This document shows, piece after piece, positions 1 through 13,846 of a DNA stretch of 64,000 nt. Source of the stretch: Apus apus. Its lineage: Eukaryota > Chordata > Aves > Apodiformes > Apodidae. The stretch is from assembly GCF_020740795.1 (NCBI RefSeq), contig NC_067295.1:496001-560000 (forward strand), read 5' to 3'. How positions within the stretch are numbered: the first letter of the stretch is position 1; every line of letters begins with the position of its first letter. Below the pieces are notes generated by a model. It was not told the origin of the DNA. It was given only the letters and a program-made list of their open reading frames with translations, and did not search any database. The position numbers and the translations under genes were made by a program.

Positions 1-2856
<2,856 letters not shown>

Positions 2857-3395
2857 GCATCCGGGAGCAGAGCTGTGGTGACGTGAGGCTGCACTCTTCC
2901 ATGAGGGAGGCCTAGAGGTGATGGAGCCAGGAAACCCCCACCAGCTCAGAATCTGTGAGCAGAGACAGATGAGGGGCACCTGCTGCCCTCAGGAGGCCAG
3001 GATGCTCCAGGGGGAGCCAAGACAGAGGAAGACACAGAGTCCTGCAGAGCTGCTGCAGGAGGAGCGCCCGGCAGGCACTGCCCGTCCCGGCAGGTCAGTG
3101 CTGCCCTGGCTTGCTCTGTGGGGTCCCATTTGCTTTTACTGACGTGTCCCTGGTGATGGCCCTGTCCTGCAGCCCATGCTCTTCCATGTCCTGAAGCAAA
3201 CAGGTGCTCCCACATACCCCTGCCTGCAGGCAGTGGCTGTGGGGCTGTCCCCGTGGGGCTGCATCCTGCCGTGGTGCTGGGCCAGCAGAGCTTTGCCTTT
3301 TGTCACAGCACAGTGTGTAACCATGAGGACACTGAGATGTATCTGCTTGAAAAAAGAAGTCTATGGGAAATGTTGTACTGGTATTTTGTCCTGTG

Positions 3396-3401
3396 AATAA
3401 A
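3396..3401 (+). terminator. HS3ST2: HS3ST2 proximal poly(A) signal AATAAA
   Basis: A canonical AATAAA hexamer about 540 bases after the stop codon, in an AT-rich context with GT-rich sequence downstream. Confidence 0.6.
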
Positions 3402-3473
3402 GCACAGAATCCTGCTGTTACGGGTACTTTAGTGACACCGGTTTCCTTGTTCAGCATGTGATCCCTTTGTGTA

Positions 3474-3479
3474 AATAAA
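3474..3479 (+). terminator. HS3ST2: HS3ST2 distal poly(A) signal AATAAA
   Basis: A second canonical AATAAA 78 bases after the first, suggesting alternative or redundant 3' ends. Beyond it the sequence becomes GC-rich intergenic DNA. Confidence 0.55.
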
Positions 3480-4239
3480 GCGGCTACTACCAGTCTGTAC
3501 GCATGGGCTTTTCTTAGGGCGAGACCGGGCAGCTGGAGGGGCTGTGCAGGGCCCTGGGGTGGGCAGGGGGCTCAGCTGGGCAGCATGGTGTGGAGAGACA
3601 CACCCAGCCCGTCCCCTCCTGCAGCAATACATCTCACCAGCCCGGTAGCAGGCCTGGTGGCGGGCGCTGCTGCTCATGAATATCAGTAATGGACTGGTTG
3701 GCTTGCTGTTATTTGCCTGGCCCAGGGCTGGGCTGCTTGAATCCTCTATTGATTTTCCTAGTAAATCTCAGGCATTTTTTTGTCAAAGGTTGCAATTTAC
3801 TGCTAGCATGTAAATCTCTGCCTGAGCCCTCAGCCTCTCCTTGCACAAACTGGACTCAGTGCTGTTCAGCAGCTGGGCTCTCTGTGGTGCAGGGAGCAGC
3901 CGGAGGGGCCAGGAGGCTCCCACTGTATTTCCCAACAAAGGGACTGGGCCTGAGCAGCCACAGGGACTGTGACAAGTGGCCAGGAAAGGGGACACACCTG
4001 GGCAGGAGCAGGGGCTTGGTTTGGGATGACGCTGCTCCCCCGCCTCACTCCCAGTGCTCCCTGCACCCATTGCAGGTGTCCCTGGGGAGGGGGCAGCCAT
4101 GGGGCTGCTGGACACCCCGGGCCACTTACCCATGTGTCTGGACCCATGTGCCAGGAGGACCTGGGCATGGGTGACCAGGGGATCCCTCCATCCTCTAGCA
4201 TGGGATGCAACAACCATGGACCAGTTTAAGAGGCCTTCC

Positions 4240-4740
4240 TGGAAGTGATTACTGTCCAGTGAGCTCTAATAGGAAAAAATTGGAGGCAATTAATGGAGCT
4301 CTAATAAAGCCCTATCTGCAGCCCTTCTACCAGCATCCAGCAGCAGGCACAGGAGCCACAGGGGGGGCCAGCAGCAGGGGCGGAACCCAGGGCCAGCTGT
4401 GGACAGGCCGAGGGAGAGCAGGGGATTAATGGCCATCTGCAGGAAGATTGGATATTTTCTTATATGATATTTCCTTTAAAGGAGAAAAACATTTGCAGTG
4501 AGACACACAAATCCCAGCCTCACAGTAGAAAAGCCATTTCCAATCCACTCCAAGGAGGCAGAAGGTGCCGGGTTAGATTGATCCCCCTGACAATACTGTA
4601 TTAGTGGGAAATTAGAGCTGGAGCCTGAGGAAACCGCTGCAATATCAAACAATTACTTTACATTAGTCCTTACAAATGGAAGGAGCAGAAATGTGCTTAA
4701 ATCAAGTATTAGATTTCCAAAGGGTAAGCAAATGAGGGCT
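4240..4740. promoter_or_regulatory. Candidate conserved non-coding element
   Basis: An AT-rich island downstream of HS3ST2 with repeated GAGCTCTAATA (4261-4271 and 4295-4305), the motif TATATGATATTTCC, and CAATTA/ATTAG cores. It has no coding frame and no repeat structure. Regulatory function is inferred from composition only. Confidence 0.3.
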
Positions 4741-5649
4741 CAGGAAGGGCTGTACTGAAAATACTTACCACATTAGGACCTCTTAAAACATGGCTTAAAA
4801 AGCCTTGGAGCAGAGGATCTGCATCCCAAGGAAGCAGGGGGTTGGTAAGGACATGGAGCAGTGCTGGTTTGGTGACACCGATGCCAAGAGCAGCAGAACA
4901 GAGCTGGAGCCACACCTTGCAGGTGGCAAACTGGCAGTGCTGAGAGGTCCAGCCAGGGCACACGGAAGGGGTGGGTGAGCTGGGGGTGAAAAAGTGGGAC
5001 TGGCTCAGGGTCCAGCCCTTTGGCAATGCCTGAACCAGAGGACAGCTTCCAAGGGTCCAGGGAGAGGGATCAGGCACAGTCTTCTGAGCTTTGTGGCTGA
5101 GGCTTGTGGCTGTGTTTTGATTGCCACCAGCACCTGTAGGAGCCTGGGGGTGCAGTCCCAGGGAACTGGCTTTGTGAGCAGCAGGTCCTGCCTTGTCCCA
5201 TGGCACGGGCTGCCACAGCGGCCCTGACACAGCCCTTGCCTGCACCATGTTTTGATGGGTTCACTCAGGCCTGAACCCCAGAGAGCAGCTCATTAATATT
5301 TATGAGCTCATAAATAATTAAAAGTAATGAATGTTACTTAAGTGGTCCCTGATCCTGCTCATGCTGAAGAGCTCTCGAGACACGCTGGGTCCAGGGAAAC
5401 CTTCCCAGGCCATTTACATCGCTGGCAAGTGCCCTGTCCTGACTCCCAGCAAGTGGAGCCCCATCCATGTTCCCCCACTTCTGTGCTCAGAGCTGGACCC
5501 CAGCCAGTGCCACCTGCCTGCCAGCTCTGCCGGTGCCTTGTCACCAGGCACAACGGATTAACACGTTTAATTTGCTTTGAAAGTCTTCTGAGCTCTTCTC
5601 CAAGCTCAGCGCAGCGCTCCAGTGGGCAGGAGCATGTAGGAACAAGAGG

Positions 5650-5740
5650 AGCTGATGGCATCAATACTGCACTGAAGTCCAGGCATTGCTGCATAATTCA
5701 TTATCTGACAACTAATTAGCTGGCTGGTCCAATTAGGGTG
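5650..5740. promoter_or_regulatory. Candidate conserved non-coding element
   Basis: A short AT-rich stretch packed with homeodomain-type cores (CATAATTCATTATCTG, CTAATTAGCTGG, CCAATTAGGG) in GC-rich surroundings. The closely spaced TAATTA sites, two within about 20 bases, resemble a homeodomain-bound enhancer core. No alignment evidence is available. Confidence 0.3.
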
Positions 5741-6269
5741 CCTGCTCTCCAGCCAGGACTCAGGGCACAGGGAGGGGGCTGATGGCAGCTGCCTCATGGA
5801 CCTGCTGCCCACAGATGGTGGCAGGAGCTGAGCACAGCGGTGGCTGCAAAAACGCCTGTCAAAGGCCCTTCAGCACGGATGGAGGATGATGCTTCTCACA
5901 CCCTGGAGAGAACATGGAGTCCTGCAGCAGCCCCAGGGGCTCCGACAGTGCTGGCTGGTGGGAGCATGGCTAGAAATAGGGGAGACATGCCAGACGTCCT
6001 GGGAAGGGCACACTCCACCAGGGCACCAAGAGCCCTGCTGGGCCGCAGAGCCAGTCCCCAGCTCACCTGGCCATGGCCAGCAGCATCAGGCAGGCTGGCC
6101 ACAGGATTGCTCCAAGGAGAGAAAGGGAAGCTGTGTCGGGCTCACACATGTGCTGGTCCCAGGTTCTGAGCCCCGGCGGTGCTGCAGGGTCAGCACAGCT
6201 CCTTGCTCACCCTGGCAACTCCCACAGCAAGGGCAGCAACCCCCTCTCCTGCACGTTCCACCGGCCGGT

Positions 6270-6430
6270 GATAAGGACAGCTTAGGTATAAATATTTACC
6301 CAGTGACTGAATGGATTCAACCGAGTTCATTCCTATTAGAGGATCTGTTGGTAATTATCTGAATACGCGTTATTACCTGGGGACCTATAATCTGCCACAG
6401 TAATGAGTTCAAGTGGCTCCTGTAGCATAA
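6270..6430. promoter_or_regulatory. Candidate conserved non-coding element
   Basis: A sharply bounded AT-rich block in GC-rich DNA. It contains GGTATAAATATTTACC (6284-6299), GGTAATTATCTGAATACGCG and CTATAATCTG. There is no coding signal. The clean composition edges and high complexity favour a constrained element over random drift. Confidence 0.35.
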
Positions 6431-7289
6431 CAAGCAGGAAAGGGAAAGTGGGAAGGGGCCCACTGCCATCCGCAGCAAGGGCATGGCAGGGTTCAAGGAG
6501 AGCAGAGCCACTCACTGGCTCCAGGAGCTGCTGCTGACACGGAGCTGCCACTTCCCTGTCCTGAGTAGCAGGTCAAGGGCAAACCCTGAGCAGGGCCTAT
6601 GGAAAACTCATCAAGCTTGGAGGAGCAAAGACCTGAGAGAAGCATCTGATCTCCCAGCTGGGCATTGCTGCAAGGAATGTGCTGCAGGACACAGCCCCAG
6701 TGCTGGGCATGTTGAGTCCCAGCTCCACAGGCCTCACCAAGGCCACCGGGCTCTGGGCACCCACAGAGCCAGGCTGAGGCTGGGCAGCACCATCCCGGTC
6801 CTGCCTGCCGTATGGACACCCCACAACCTGACCTCATGTCACTCAGCCAAAATAAAATAATAAAGAGCACGACGCGAGGCAGAGAGCTCATTATCCTCTG
6901 CAGCTGGTGTTGACATGTCCCCACATCAAGGCAAAAATTCCCTCGCAGGAGATGTGTCCAGGGTGTGTGCGTGACCCTCACTGCCGCTGGGCACAGATCC
7001 ATCCCCATGCCATGGGGCACAGCAGATCCACTTTGTGGGGTGGGGAAAGCTGTGAGTGGGTGATGCCCCACATGGGAACACCGAAGGAAAAGTGCCCAGG
7101 AGTGTCTGAGACCAATTCCTCTGCTGCCAACCCCAAGAAGGATCTGACCTGCCAGCCAAAGCAAAAGCCCACTATCCACCTCACATCATCACAGGCACAA
7201 TTTCCCCTCACTGCCACGCTCTGGGCAGCCAGGTTGCCACTGCCCAGGCTCACACCCGTGGGGTTTGCTGTACTTGAGTATCTGAAATA

Positions 7290-7570
7290 TATTTCTTCAT
7301 TTAAGAAATAATAATCCAAGACCAGCTGCTAATGTCTGTCCCACCTCTGCCCACTGCAGTGCTGCCATGTGATATAACTGTATTTAGTCTCAGCACTGTT
7401 ATGAGAGCAATACAGTCATTAAGCCCTAATTTCTAAAACAAAGATAAAATTACGTGATTAAGATCTAATTAAAGTCTAACTACCAGCACCATGAATCACT
7501 TCACAGTTTAATGGATGCCTTTTGAAGCCACCATGCATTTTGTTTCCTTCTGTGGCTGTTGATTTCCCTG
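7290..7570. promoter_or_regulatory. Candidate conserved non-coding element
   Basis: An AT-rich block with repeated ATTAAG, TAATTAAAG and ATGAATCAC motifs and no open frame of note. Compositionally distinct from both flanks. Function is inferred only. Confidence 0.3.
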
Positions 7571-9773
7571 CAGGGACCCAGTTTGCTCGGGCTGATGTTT
7601 GCTTTCACTGTTCCTGCTTTGGCTGGGGACCACTAAAACTGTTTACATATGAGTGAGGAGCTTGAAAATCTATTTCTAACCAGACAGAAAATTCCACTTG
7701 ACAAGCTCGTTCAGATGTGCATCCCCGTAGCAATCAGCAGGGCGGGGAGGGTTCCTCCCACGGCCGCCAGCCCCGTCTGGAGCATCATTTCAGCCGAGCC
7801 TCGTGCCTCGGTGCAATTAGCACCAACCACCGGCACGCCAGCGGCTCCAGGTGCCTTGTGGCCGGAGCTGCACTAAGTGCCACTAAAACTCTCCTTGTTA
7901 GGACAAAAAAGCAAGCAAGCAAACCTCCCTCCCAGCCCTCGGGCTGCTCACTCTAAAGGAAAGTGCTCTACCAGTGTTGATGGAGAAGACTGCTGGTTTC
8001 CTTTTCCCAGCAAAATATCACCTGTTGATGTCCCAGAGCTGCCCCTGCCAGATCAACACAAGCATTTTAAAGCCATCTCTCCGGCAGCCACAGCCTGCCA
8101 AGGTGGACGCTGCCACGAGCTGCCTGCCCTGGCACCAGCAGCCCCTCACCCGCTGGATCCACGGCACCAGCACCCGCCTGGGCACGGGCTCTGCACCCCG
8201 AGTTCTGCTCCTGTCCCAAAGGGCAGCACCTGCAACACACTCTGGTGTCTGGGAGCCAGCCCTGCAGCGCTGGGGCTGGGCAGGAGGCCCCAGAACCAGG
8301 CGGCTCCCAGCAGAGACCCAGCCTGTCCCCAGGGATGGCAGGAGCTGACAGGCCCACAAGCTCCCACCAGCTCTGTTGCCAAGAACTGAGGACCTGCCCT
8401 CACCCTGGAAAGCAGATCCCACCACAGATATGGGCAGCTCTGCCTGTCCTGGAGCTGCCAAGCTCCTATCCCAGCCTGCAGGCAGGTAGCAATCCTGCTA
8501 CGAGCCAAGGCAGCCATCACCAATTTCTCTGTGCTGCATTGATCCCAGGGGATTAGGAGCAGGAAAATCTCACCCCAACATGAATTCAAGGAAGTCCTAC
8601 CGGAAAGGCCTGCCAGAAGTGCATGTCTGTGTTATTTATGCAACAGCCACCCCCCCCTGCTTGCTGCAACTCAGCCACGGACACAGCCAGAGGGATTGTC
8701 CCAGTATTCCCCTTGTGAAATTACTTCTCCCCCATTGCTCACACGTGTGGGATGGATAGAAAAAGGTGTTGGAGGAAAACAAGACAAAGCAAACTTACAG
8801 CCCCATTTAGGTTTGTTTCCTGTCCTTTCTCCAGTAGAAGAATCCTTCATGTTCCCTGCGACGACACACGACGTGGCCACTCGTGCTCCTGGGGATGGCA
8901 GCAGCTGCAGCAGGTGCTGACAAACTGCTGGGTGGGAAGAAGGTTTCCATCAGTCATCACACAGTGTGAAACAAGGGGATGCTCAAAACTGTACCTTGTA
9001 TAATTGTTAGTGACTACATGCAAGGAGGAGGAAGTCAGGGCAACATTCCCCAAGTGACTCAGCCAGAGGAAATAAAGGAATTGAGATTCAGGAGTGCTCC
9101 TGGTTTGCACTGTCAGAGGGATGAACTTCCTTAAAATGCTTGTTACAACACAGTGGGGCTCAAATCCTGCTCATTCCTTCTAAGAACTGGACAAACGCTC
9201 TTGGCTCTGTGAGACACAACACTAACCAGACAAGGCTGGGAGGGCAGCGAGCACATGGAGCCACTGTGGAGAGCTCAGTGTCCCCAGCTCCAGTGGAGCA
9301 CAGTGACCACAGTGAGGCTCCAGGTGGGCTCTGCTACCTCTAGGCAACGTGGCTGTCACCAGGAAACCTGGTGTCCCCAGAAGGTGTCTGGCCAGGCACT
9401 TTACCAGCATCGAGCCCTAGCACTCACCTGCACTTCCAGCTGCCAGTCCCGGTGCAGACAGGTACCATCACCCAGAGCAGAACACCTCACACACAGTGAC
9501 AAACGTGGGGCTGTACTTTACTAGTAGCACAGAGGGCCCACACTTCAGGCTCTGCAGAACAAGCCCACAGCACAACCAACCAGCTGATGCCACATCACCT
9601 GCACCAGTCCCACAGTTGGAGTGGTCCTTGTCCTCAAGGGAAATAAGATTGGATGAGATTATTTGTCTGTGCAGATCCATGTTGGCTGTTCCTCGTCTCC
9701 CTGCTCACTCCTGGGTGCTCACACAGTTTCCTTGTTGTCAGATCAGCTGCAGCTCCTGGGAACACCCTATGAC

Positions 9774-9809
9774 AGCCAGCAGAGCCAGCAGAGCCAGCAG
9801 AGCCAGCAG
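9774..9809 (+). repeat. Minisatellite, 9-bp unit x 4
   Basis: Four perfect head-to-tail copies of AGCCAGCAG. The 9-base period keeps frame, but no gene is here. Confidence 0.9.
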
Positions 9810-11885
9810 TCCCAGAGCTCAGCCAACTGTTTTTGGGTGGTTATGGAAGAACATCCAGCTAAGCTGGGAGGAGATTTACTGGCACAGGATGGATGGGGAA
9901 AGGAAGGGAAGAGCATCAGCACTGGAGGCGTGGGGCAGAGGATGCTGTGGGACAGCAGTAGGGCTGTGCCAGCACTGGCATCTGGCACCCCTAGCACCCC
10001 TCCCGCCAGCTCTGCTGGGACCCGGCTCACCTTCACAGCAGGATGAAGGCTGCTGAGGGGCTAACTTCAAAAGGGGGAGAAAATGCTGTTTCTCTGAGTT
10101 AATATTCCCTTGTGGATCTTGTTCTCCTCATTATTCTGGTCGTTACTTGAGCAACAGCCGCTCGTCACTGGTGGCTCAGCAGCTGAGGGAAGGGCTGAGT
10201 GCAAGAGGCTAATTTATTTTCTTTTAGTGCTTCTCATCCATGGCAGCCCCTGGCTGCTCCTCACCACTGGTAACCAACTGGAGGCATTTCAGATATTTCT
10301 AATGTATGACAGCAACTGGGAAACAGAAATTACCCTCTCTGAAATAGTTCCTGAGACAGATTTCTTTTGGCACTTTGCAATAGATACGCAGAGCAGACGC
10401 GGGCTGCATGCACTAGCTTGCCTTTCCTGAGCGATTTATTAGTCCAAACATCTGGTTCAGGCCTTGTTTCTTTCCTCCAGCTAAAGGCACCTCAATGGTA
10501 GAAATGGCATCTGCAGACACGCGGCAGAACAGAGGAGACAGCCAGGGCCTCTCCTGCTGGGACGCTCAGCTGCGGGGCTGTGCGGAGCTGGGCTCCAGCC
10601 CCGTGGCACTTGAGCGGTGCTGGGGAAGCCCCCAGGAAGGACTGAGAGGTCCTTGCCCACACCATCCTACCCCCACCCCAGACTTGCCCCAGCACCTGCA
10701 CAGGGTCCTGTCCTGAGCCCCAGCCCCCCCAGGGGGCCCTGGTGAGGAGGCAGTGGGTTCCATCTGCTCCTGCCCCGGCTCCTCCTGCTCCATCAGCTCC
10801 CTGTGTCCGGCAGCCTCTCACCTGCTGAGCCTCCACCGAGATCTGTAGTGGGAGACAAATTATGTGTGTGGGAACTGCCTGAGATCTGCCTCCACCCCAC
10901 CTGCTCAGCCAAAATGAAACTGAAATATTGACAGAAAGAATTCCAGGGGGGAATTGGAAAAGTTAGAGGCAGTGGTGAAGCCGTGCAGCTCCCTCCGGGC
11001 AGCTGCCAGCCTGGCTGACCCTCACCTCCCCCCAGAGTGCACAACAGGCAGTGTCTGGTGGGCACGGGGAGACAAGTCCTCCAGCCATGACGTGCCACCT
11101 GCCCCAGGAGAGCATGTCACCATGGGCAGGGCAGCTCCAGCACTCGGGGCTGCTCTGCTGCACTTCGGGTGAGCCCAGGGGAGCTGGGCCATTACTCACC
11201 AACACCCGAGCACTGCTCTGAAGTCAAGTCCCCACTGCCCAGCATGTTGCTTCCTCGGGCTGCTCAGTGTTTTGTGGCAGCTCCTGTGGGTCTGTGTGGG
11301 CTCCAACCTGCCAGAACTGATCCAGAACAACAGACCTGCAGGAGATCCAACCGGCTGCCACAGAACATTCATTACTGATGACTTTGAAAAGCTGTTGTAC
11401 TATTTTAGAGAAGAAAGGCTGTCAGTCAGGGCTTACTAATGCACCCTGATGGGGTTCTTTGTGCACGAAGACACGTGTTTACCAGAGGCTGAGCAAGGCA
11501 GCCCTCCCACAAGGACAGCCACAGCCCCACCACAGCCCAGCGAGGTGAAGTTACAAAGCAGCAGTAAAGGATTTCAGGCCCTGTGTCCTCACAAGCTGGA
11601 GCCTTCTGCCCCAGCATTCTGCAGCAGGCAGCACCATGCCTGTGCTCACACAGCCCCAGCACTGTGACAGCTGGCAGGGCCAACACACGAGAGCTGTGGC
11701 CAGGCCATCCCCAGCACAGCATCATGGCACCGCAGCACCATGGCCCGATGGCACTCCTGCATCCCTGGTCAGGATGGAGCCACCACTGCCACCATGGCCC
11801 AGCTGCAGAACAGTGACAGTGGCAATACTCCCTCACATGTTCTCCAGCCTCATTTTCTAATCTGCTTTCCATCAGCTCTCTAACC

Positions 11886-11901
11886 CGGCACCGCGGTGCC
11901 G
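11886..11901. other. 16-bp perfect palindrome in a CpG cluster
   Basis: CGGCACCGCGGTGCCG reads the same on both strands. It sits in a small CpG-rich patch (about 11880-11920) at the edge of an AT-rich island. It may be a binding site for a dimeric factor; the identity of any factor is unknown. Confidence 0.5.
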
Positions 11902-11954
11902 CGCAGAACGCCGGCCGGAGCCTGTTATTTCTGTGCCATCACCTCCATCAACCG

Positions 11955-12130
11955 AAGACATAATCTCATCAGAGAATGAAATCAGGTTGGTTTGACAGGA
12001 CCTACTTCTTTTCAACCATGCTGACAGGCATGAATTTATATTCCCAGGCTCTAATTCTCCCGTTAATTGAATCTTGCATTAGTTTTTCCACCCATTTGCC
12101 CAGGATTAGTGTCAGGCTAATTGGACATAG
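11955..12130. promoter_or_regulatory. Candidate conserved non-coding element
   Basis: An AT-rich block with GACATAATCTCATC, CCGTTAATTGAATC, GGATTAGTGTC and GCTAATTGGAC motifs, next to the CpG patch and palindrome. No coding frame. The dense homeodomain/bicoid-type cores (TAATTG, GGATTA) suggest an enhancer, by inference. Confidence 0.35.
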
Positions 12131-12868
12131 TTGTCCAAGCCATCGCCCCACTCACTCCACTGCCTCTCAGTACAGTGTGTTCTCCTCCCACCCAACACCA
12201 TTTTCCAGCTCTTCAGGATCAACAGGGTGGCTCCAAGGGGAGCTGCTGCTGGCTCCAGTTTAAATCCATTTCTCCCCAAAACACCTTTGTGCAGGTCTCA
12301 GGGCCAGGCTGCCACAGGACCCCCCAGCACCAGCACCCACCACTGCTGCTCACTCACCCACCGCAGCCCCAGACGTAGCCGTGCGATGTTCCCTTCACTC
12401 TCACCATCTACTGTGTAGATTTCAACTTCTGGAGGCCTGAACTGGTGCTTTGCTTGTGCCTTTCTTCTCCCTTAACATCTTTTTTCTGGAGCATCTAATA
12501 GGTAATTTGCATATTGCAGATTCATTTTTTAAAACAGATTTAATGAAGGCACTGCACTGCGTGTGTATCTGCATGTGTCATCTGTCCAGGCTTACACCAT
12601 GGAAATCCCCACTATTTGCGGAAAAGCTAATTAAAGGTAATTATGAAAACCTCATTAGTCCTCATTTACATAAGACACACAGAGAAATTTCCTAACCTTT
12701 AATCTTGGGTGTCACAATCCATTTAGGTATCTTCTGCATACTTAATTCAGAGGCAGAACCACATCTCCACCCTCTCTGTGCTCATTGCCCCAGAGCTCTG
12801 CTCTTGGCCACCATGAGCCCAGGGGAAGACGGACCCGGCTGAGTCCACACACTAACCTGCAAGGGGGG

Positions 12869-12906
12869 TGGGCATGTCCTGCATCACGGTTGGGCATGTC
12901 CTGCAT
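12869..12906 (+). repeat. Short tandem duplication, 22-bp period
   Basis: Two copies of TGGGCATGTCCTGCAT separated by 6 bases. No function is apparent. Confidence 0.8.
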
Positions 12907-13319
12907 GGTGATGTTAGCAAGCCCTGCCTGCCCTGCTGCAGGAGATCTTGTCCTGCAGTGCCCAGGACCAGGCTCTGCCTGGGCTCCCCCATCCCAGGAG
13001 GTGCCCATCACCCTGTGCAGGTCCTTCTCACTAGCACAATGCACTGGCACCCCAACCCTGCAGCAGCAGCAGTGCCAGAGAGAGGAAAGAAACAAAAATA
13101 ACCCAGGGGAAAGCAAAGTTCCAGTTCTCTGCACAGCTCTGGCATCTTTAGTACCAGCCATACCATCACCTTACCAACATACAGTGGTGGCAGTGCCAGG
13201 GCTCAGCACAGCAGCTGGTGAAGGTGATGGCCACACTGCAAAGGTCCCCAAGGAGTCACCATGTGCCACATGGCTTCCACTCCCTCATCAGCAAAGCTCT
13301 GGCACTGCTGGCACAGAAA

Positions 13320-13600
13320 CACAGCTCAATTAGGACCTGTTGTGCCACAAAAATATTGGAGCATTCAATGTATTAGATAAAACTCCTTCTGTTATTAAAG
13401 CAGATCACGTCCTGGAAATCTAAGCAGTAAGCTGTGCAATTTCGACCTGCGATAGGACTGGATTAAGTTCTTCCCACAAAAGCCTCTTATTGTATGAAAA
13501 AGACCATTAGCAACCTATGAAATCAATAGGAAGAGCAGCCCTGGTGCTGTAAAACACCAGAATTAGCTGCAGCGCCGTCAGTAGCACCAATTAGGCTGGG
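13320..13600. promoter_or_regulatory. Candidate conserved non-coding element
   Basis: An AT-rich block with TGTATTAGATAAAAC, CTGTTATTAAAGC, GATAGGACTGGATTAAG and CCAATTAGGCTGG motifs, bounded by GC-rich DNA. No protein similarity. Regulatory role is inferred. Confidence 0.3.
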
Positions 13601-13798
13601 GCCTCTCACCAGCTCTCGCAGGAGAGAGCTGTGCTGAAATCAGAGGAGCCTTCAAGGCTGAGAAGCCCCCTCTCACACTTCTCCTGATGGTCTTCTGGGC
13701 TGTTCAGCTTTTCTTGCTGCCAATAGGGTGAGGAGCTTGACACACAGCCTCTCAGACTCCCACCTGCAAACTGCCATGGATGATCGACAGCCTCTGCT

Positions 13799-13846
13799 CC
13801 ACATCCCCCTGCTCCCCAAACCCCAGATCCACATCCCCCTGCTCCA
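13799..13846 (+). repeat. Tandem duplication, 30-bp period
   Basis: CCACATCCCCCTGCTCC occurs twice at 30-base spacing. It is followed by a short (CAG)5 run at 13908-13922. Low-complexity drift; no gene. Confidence 0.7.

Larger units (their letters stand above)
2857..3495 (+). other. HS3ST2: HS3ST2 3' UTR
   Basis: Non-coding sequence runs from the stop codon to just past the second of two AATAAA signals. There is no open frame with family similarity. The end is set by the poly(A) signals and could be about 80 bases shorter if the first is used. Confidence 0.7.

Noticed and set aside
9774-9809. Repeats that might be a CRISPR-like array
   Set aside because: The units are adjacent 9-mers with no spacers; a simple minisatellite in a vertebrate genome.
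10110-10430. A 106-codon plus-strand frame with hydrophobic stretches
   Set aside because: It looks membrane-like only because of T-rich sequence; no start context, no splice structure, and no known relative.
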